From Pseudomonadota bacterium (GTDB lineage Bacteria; Pseudomonadota; Alphaproteobacteria; Rhizobiales; Xanthobacteraceae), in the NCBI GenBank assembly GCA_963205465.1, contig CAUJKG010000243.1:1-16805 (forward strand): a stretch of DNA of 16,805 nucleotides, in the 5' to 3' direction. Below the pieces are notes generated by a model that searched no databases, was not told where the DNA came from, and worked only from the letters and a program-made list of their open reading frames with translations. The first letter of the stretch is position 1. The number at the start of each line of letters is the position of its first letter. Both the position numbers and the translations under genes were made by a program. Below, one piece after another: positions 13,904 to 16,805 of this stretch.

Positions 13904-14065
13904 ATGACCCCCCGCATCCGCTCGTTGGCGCCGGAGGCGCCGATGGTGTTTCGTGAATTCGTTCGCCAGCTTGAGCGGCTTCACGCGCCGCCGGCGAAGA
14001 AAGCCGAAAAGCCCAAACGCTCGCCACGCGCGAAAACCAAACCCAAAACGAAAAGGAAGCGCTGA
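13904..14065 (+). CDS. Small basic protein between the palindromic repeats and the prohead protease
   Basis: 53 residues: MTPRIRSLAPEAPMVFREF at the start and a lysine/arginine-rich tail of about 24 residues. The ATG has a good ribosome site (GAAGAGG, 13891-13897) and the TGA overlaps the protease ATG as TGATG, a coupling arrangement that strongly suggests the frame is real. The basic tail suggests binding to nucleic acid or to an acidic partner, but no family is recognised. Other high-GC head clusters carry similar short genes before the protease. Confidence 0.7.
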   Translation: MTPRIRSLAPEAPMVFREFVRQLERLHAPPAKKAEKPKRSPRAKTKPKTKRKR

Positions 14066-14610
14066 TGCTGTTTCCCATGAACGACAGCAAAGCCTTGCGT
14101 TTCGACTGCAAGTCCATCGATGCGTCGGGCGTCTTCACCGGCTATGCCGCGCGCTTCAACTCCGCCGATCTCGGCCGCGATCTCATCGCACCGGGCGCTT
14201 TCGCCGAAAGCCTGGCGCAACGGGGCGCTGCGGGAGTGCGCATGCTGTTCCAGCACGATCCCGCCGAGCCCATCGGCGTGTGGCTGGAATTGCGTGAAGA
14301 CACGCGCGGGCTGTTTGCGCGCGGACGGCTCCTTTCCGAAATCGCGCGGGGGCGGGAAGTGCTTTCCTTGATGCGCGCCGGCGCGATCGACGGTCTGTCG
14401 ATCGGCTTTCGCACGGTGGAAGGCCGCACCAACCCGAAAACCGGCATTCGCCGCATTGCCAAGATCGATCTCTGGGAAATTTCGATTGTGACCTTTCCGA
14501 TGCATCCCGGTGCGCGCGTCGCCGCCTTCAAGCGCGATCTTCCAAACAGCAGAAATCTTGCTGCCACCATCCGCCGCGCGGCGGATTTCGTTCATCCGTC
14601 CACGAGGTAA
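14065..14610 (+). CDS. HK97-family prohead protease
   Basis: Serine protease that processes the capsid during head maturation (peptidase family S78/U35 type). 181 residues. Candidate catalytic residues are His64 in LFQHDP, Ser112 in GLSIGF and Glu138 in LWEIS; the hallmark stretches FTGYAARFN, GLSIGFRT and WEISIVTFPM are intact. The start shares its first base with the stop of the preceding small gene. The major capsid gene begins four bases after its stop, the usual order. Nothing indicates decay. Confidence 0.94.
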   Translation: MLFPMNDSKALRFDCKSIDASGVFTGYAARFNSADLGRDLIAPGAFAESLAQRGAAGVRMLFQHDPAEPIGVWLELREDTRGLFARGRLLSEIARGREVLSLMRAGAIDGLSIGFRTVEGRTNPKTGIRRIAKIDLWEISIVTFPMHPGARVAAFKRDLPNSRNLAATIRRAADFVHPSTR

Positions 14611-14613
14611 TCC

Positions 14614-15876
14614 ATGGAACAACTTCTGAATCCTTCTCCCGAAATCAAATCCGCCGGCGGCGGCGATATCGCCGGCGCCTTCGACGACTTCATGCGCTCG
14701 TTCGAGGCCTTCAAGTCTGAGAACGATATCCGGCTCGATCAGATCGAGCGGCGCTCTGCTGATGTGCTGACCGGCCAGAAAGTCGATCGCATCAACTCGG
14801 CGCTCACCGAGCAGAAACGCGTGCTCGATGAGCTCGTGTTGCGCGGCCGCCGTCCTTCGCTCGGCGGTGTCACGCATATTGCGACCGGTGCCGAACTCGA
14901 GCATCGCTCTGCCTTTGACGCTTATGTGCGTAGCGGCGAGTCTTCGGGGCTGAAGCGGCTCGAAGGCAAGGCGCTCGCCGTCTCGACCAATGCGGGCGCG
15001 GACGGCGGCTATCTGGTGCCTGAAGAAACCGAACGCGAGATCGGCCGCAGGCTGGCCGTCATTTCGCCGATCCGCGCGATCGCGGGCTATCGGCAAGTGT
15101 CGTCGAACGTCTATCGCAAGCCGTTCCTGATCTCGGGTGCGGCGACCGGCTGGGTCGGCGAGACCACCGCGCGCAATACGGCGACGACATCGCCGACGCT
15201 CGCCGAGCTCGCGTTCCCGACCGTCGAGCTTTACGCGATGCCGGCGGCGACGCAGACGCTGCTCGACGATGCTGCCGTCAATATCGACGAGTGGATCGCG
15301 GCCGAAGTCGACACCGTGTTCGCGGAGCAGGAGGGCAGCGCCTTCGTCAGCGGCGATGGCACCAACAAGCCGCGCGGCTTCCTCGATTACGACAAAGTTG
15401 CGGAAAGTTCGTGGGCCTGGAGCAAGCTCGGCTTCATCATCACCGGCGCGGCAGGCGAGTTTCCGGAAGAAAATCCCTCCGACCCGCTGGTCGATCTCGT
15501 CTATGCGCTGAAGAGCGGCTATCGCCAGAACGGCACCTTCGTCATGAACCGCCGCACGCAGGGCGAGATCCGCAAGCTGAAAGACGAGAACGGGCATTAT
15601 CTCTGGACGCCGCCCGCGCAGGCCGGCGCGCCGGCGACGCTGATGGGCTTCCCGGTCGCGGAAGCGGAGGACATGCCCAACATCGCATCGGGTTCGTTCT
15701 CGATCGCCTTCGGCGATTTCCGCCGCGGCTATCTCGTGATCGACCGCCAGGGCGTGCGCGTGCTGCGCGATCCTTATTCGTCGAAGCCTTACGTGCTGTT
15801 CTACGTGACCAAGCGCGTCGGCGGCGGCGTGCAGGACTTCGACGCGATCAAGCTGCTGAAGTTCAGCGCGTCGTAA
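14614..15876 (+). CDS. HK97-fold major capsid protein
   Basis: Forms the icosahedral shell. 420 residues, within the usual size range. Residues about 1-90 are a charged, helical delta (scaffold-like) region, probably removed by the protease. The HK97 fold follows, with recognisable stretches such as SAFDAYVRSGE (99-109), TNAGADGGYLVPEE, EQEGSAFVSGDGTNKPRGF, TLMGFPVAEAEDMP and FGDFRRGYLVIDRQGVRVLRDPY. The frame is intact. The gene ends 14 bases inside the convergent serine-protease gene, and no connector or tail gene follows, so the module stops here. Confidence 0.96.
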   Translation: MEQLLNPSPEIKSAGGGDIAGAFDDFMRSFEAFKSENDIRLDQIERRSADVLTGQKVDRINSALTEQKRVLDELVLRGRRPSLGGVTHIATGAELEHRSAFDAYVRSGESSGLKRLEGKALAVSTNAGADGGYLVPEETEREIGRRLAVISPIRAIAGYRQVSSNVYRKPFLISGAATGWVGETTARNTATTSPTLAELAFPTVELYAMPAATQTLLDDAAVNIDEWIAAEVDTVFAEQEGSAFVSGDGTNKPRGFLDYDKVAESSWAWSKLGFIITGAAGEFPEENPSDPLVDLVYALKSGYRQNGTFVMNRRTQGEIRKLKDENGHYLWTPPAQAGAPATLMGFPVAEAEDMPNIASGSFSIAFGDFRRGYLVIDRQGVRVLRDPYSSKPYVLFYVTKRVGGGVQDFDAIKLLKFSAS

Positions 15877-16624
15877 ATCCGCGTTTATACATGACCCGGC
15901 GCGGCGGCATTTGTGCCGCCGTGCTGACATGCGTGCCGTGCGGTGACGGCGGTGCCGCAAACGGCGCCGTCGTGATCGGCACGTAATGCGTGAGATGCCC
16001 GCAGGAAAAGCCGGCGGCCGGGTGCGAGGCACGGGTGATGATGCCGACCAGCGCGCCGTTACGCAGCACCGCGCCGCCGGAGTCGCCGAAACAGGCGCTC
16101 GCGGTGAATTCGCTCATGCGATCCGGCGCGATGAGGCGAAACGGCCGCAGCACCATCACCGGGGCTTCGTGCAAGGCGCCAAGCTTGCCGCGCAGCGCTT
16201 CCTTGGTCGCGCCGTAGCCGGCGATGCGGAAGTCGCCGTCCGTCCCTTGCGTGCCGATCTCGATCGGTCGGGAAGTGGCAGGGAGCGGCTGACGCAATTG
16301 CAGAATGAGTCCGTCGCCCTGTACGGAGACGACGCGGCCGCTGGCAAGCGTTGCGGTCTGCAGGCGTTGCCGGATGGCGAAGCGCTTGCCGCCGATGTCG
16401 ATCGCCTGCGGCGCGCAATGCGCGGCGGTCGCGACATGCAGCCGGTCGATGACAGTGCCGGAGCAGTTCAAGACGCCGGCCGGGCCGACGATGCGAACCA
16501 TGTGAGGCCCCAGCGAGGACTGCGAACCGAGTACGATGGCCTGTGCGTGCGGCGGCAGGAACAGACCGAAGCAAGCCAACGCGAGCAGGCGCGCAATACG
16601 ACAAATTTGTAACGGCTTCTGCAT
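15863..16624 (-). CDS. Secreted trypsin-like serine protease (family S1)
   Basis: 253 residues with a signal peptide (hydrophobic core about 12-24, likely cut after AQA at 29), so it should be exported to the periplasm or outside. The catalytic histidine is His69 in TAAHC and the nucleophile Ser182 in GDSGGAV. The aspartate is probably Asp104 in QGDGLILQL, a weak version of the usual DIALL motif. Cys54/Cys70 and Cys178/Cys208 are positioned like conserved disulfides. The C-terminal 25 residues are basic and extend past the domain; the stop lies within the end of the capsid gene, so the phage module may have replaced the original 3' sequence. Substrate unknown. Confidence 0.88.
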   Translation of the reverse strand: MQKPLQICRIARLLALACFGLFLPPHAQAIVLGSQSSLGPHMVRIVGPAGVLNCSGTVIDRLHVATAAHCAPQAIDIGGKRFAIRQRLQTATLASGRVVSVQGDGLILQLRQPLPATSRPIEIGTQGTDGDFRIAGYGATKEALRGKLGALHEAPVMVLRPFRLIAPDRMSEFTASACFGDSGGAVLRNGALVGIITRASHPAAGFSCGHLTHYVPITTAPFAAPPSPHGTHVSTAAQMPPRRVMYKRGFTTR

Positions 16625-16678
16625 CGCGCTCCGAATCCCGGTTCCGATTGTAGCAAGCGTGAAGCGCCGCGAAAGGGC

Positions 16679-16805
16679 TCAGTCGATGGAGGAGCCGAGG
16701 CGTTTCGCCGTCGCGCGGATCCAGTCGAGCTGCAGCGCGACCAGGACGATGCCGGTGACCACGCCACAGTTGCGGCCGTTCTTGCCGCCGGCCCAGGCGA
16801 TCACG
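16679..16805 (-). CDS. C-terminal end of an unidentified protein (continues beyond window)
   Basis: The last 42 codons read VIAWAGGKNGRNCGVVTGIV and then LVALQLDWIRATAKRLGSSID to a TGA at 16679-16681. The frame is open to the right edge and has the codon pattern of a real gene in this GC range. A short hydrophobic stretch (VVTGIVLVALQL) is visible. Family not recognised. Confidence 0.5.
   Translation of the reverse strand, partial: VIAWAGGKNGRNCGVVTGIVLVALQLDWIRATAKRLGSSID

Noticed and set aside
13981..16032. 683-codon minus-strand open frame across protease, capsid and beyond
   Set aside because: Covers three well-supported genes in antisense, has no recognisable domain, and its composition matches a mirror of plus-strand codon bias.

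Overview
The window looks like a high-GC alphaproteobacterial chromosome, most likely Hyphomicrobiales (Rhizobiales) of the Bradyrhizobium/Xanthobacteraceae type. The reasons are the 60-70% GC codon use, the DUF1254/DUF1214 gene pair beside a class A penicillin-binding protein, a YcgN-type cysteine-cluster protein, and palindromic intergenic repeats of the form 'gtcatgcccggc..ttgt..gccgggcat' that are typical of those genomes. Species cannot be read from the window.

Layout. Positions 1-6665 are ordinary chromosome: a GGDEF-EAL cyclic-di-GMP protein cut by the left edge (+), a minus-strand run of PBP1A, DUF1214 and DUF1254 genes (5060 down to 1668), a 477-base intergenic region with a 42-base dyad and a palindromic repeat, and a polytopic membrane protein (+). 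Next (6705-7271) is a UPF0260/YcgN gene whose 3' end carries three in-phase 33-base repeats; each encodes the same peptide and can fold as a GGAA-capped hairpin. From 7424 to 15876 runs a plus-strand HK97-type DNA packaging and head module: a small-terminase-like protein, large terminase, portal, two small proteins, prohead protease and major capsid. The order resembles the head half of gene-transfer-agent-like clusters or prophages. No head-tail connector or tail gene follows, because the capsid gene runs tail-to-tail into a secreted trypsin-like protease on the other strand. The right edge holds the last 42 codons of an unidentified minus-strand gene.

The most interesting part is 10252-13533. 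The portal does not end at its usual C-terminus. It runs through a linker (RVPAGSSDGGQWTSGGG) into an AT-rich extra domain with a PD-(D/E)XK nuclease signature, and a small gene that looks like its immunity partner follows. Downstream lie a frameshifted Imm1-like immunity gene, a second copy of the portal C-terminus plus linker joined to a diverged nuclease of the same family with a diverged copy of the immunity gene, and a third, bare copy of the portal C-terminal segment. I read this as a polymorphic toxin-immunity locus built on a phage portal protein, with displaced or stored 'orphan' tips behind the active one, as in Rhs and CdiA loci. The portal's own C-terminal sequence would be the recombination homology. 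The closest described analogy I know is the phage MuF polymorphic toxins, but here the carrier is an HK97-type portal. Activity, delivery and tip exchange are all inference.
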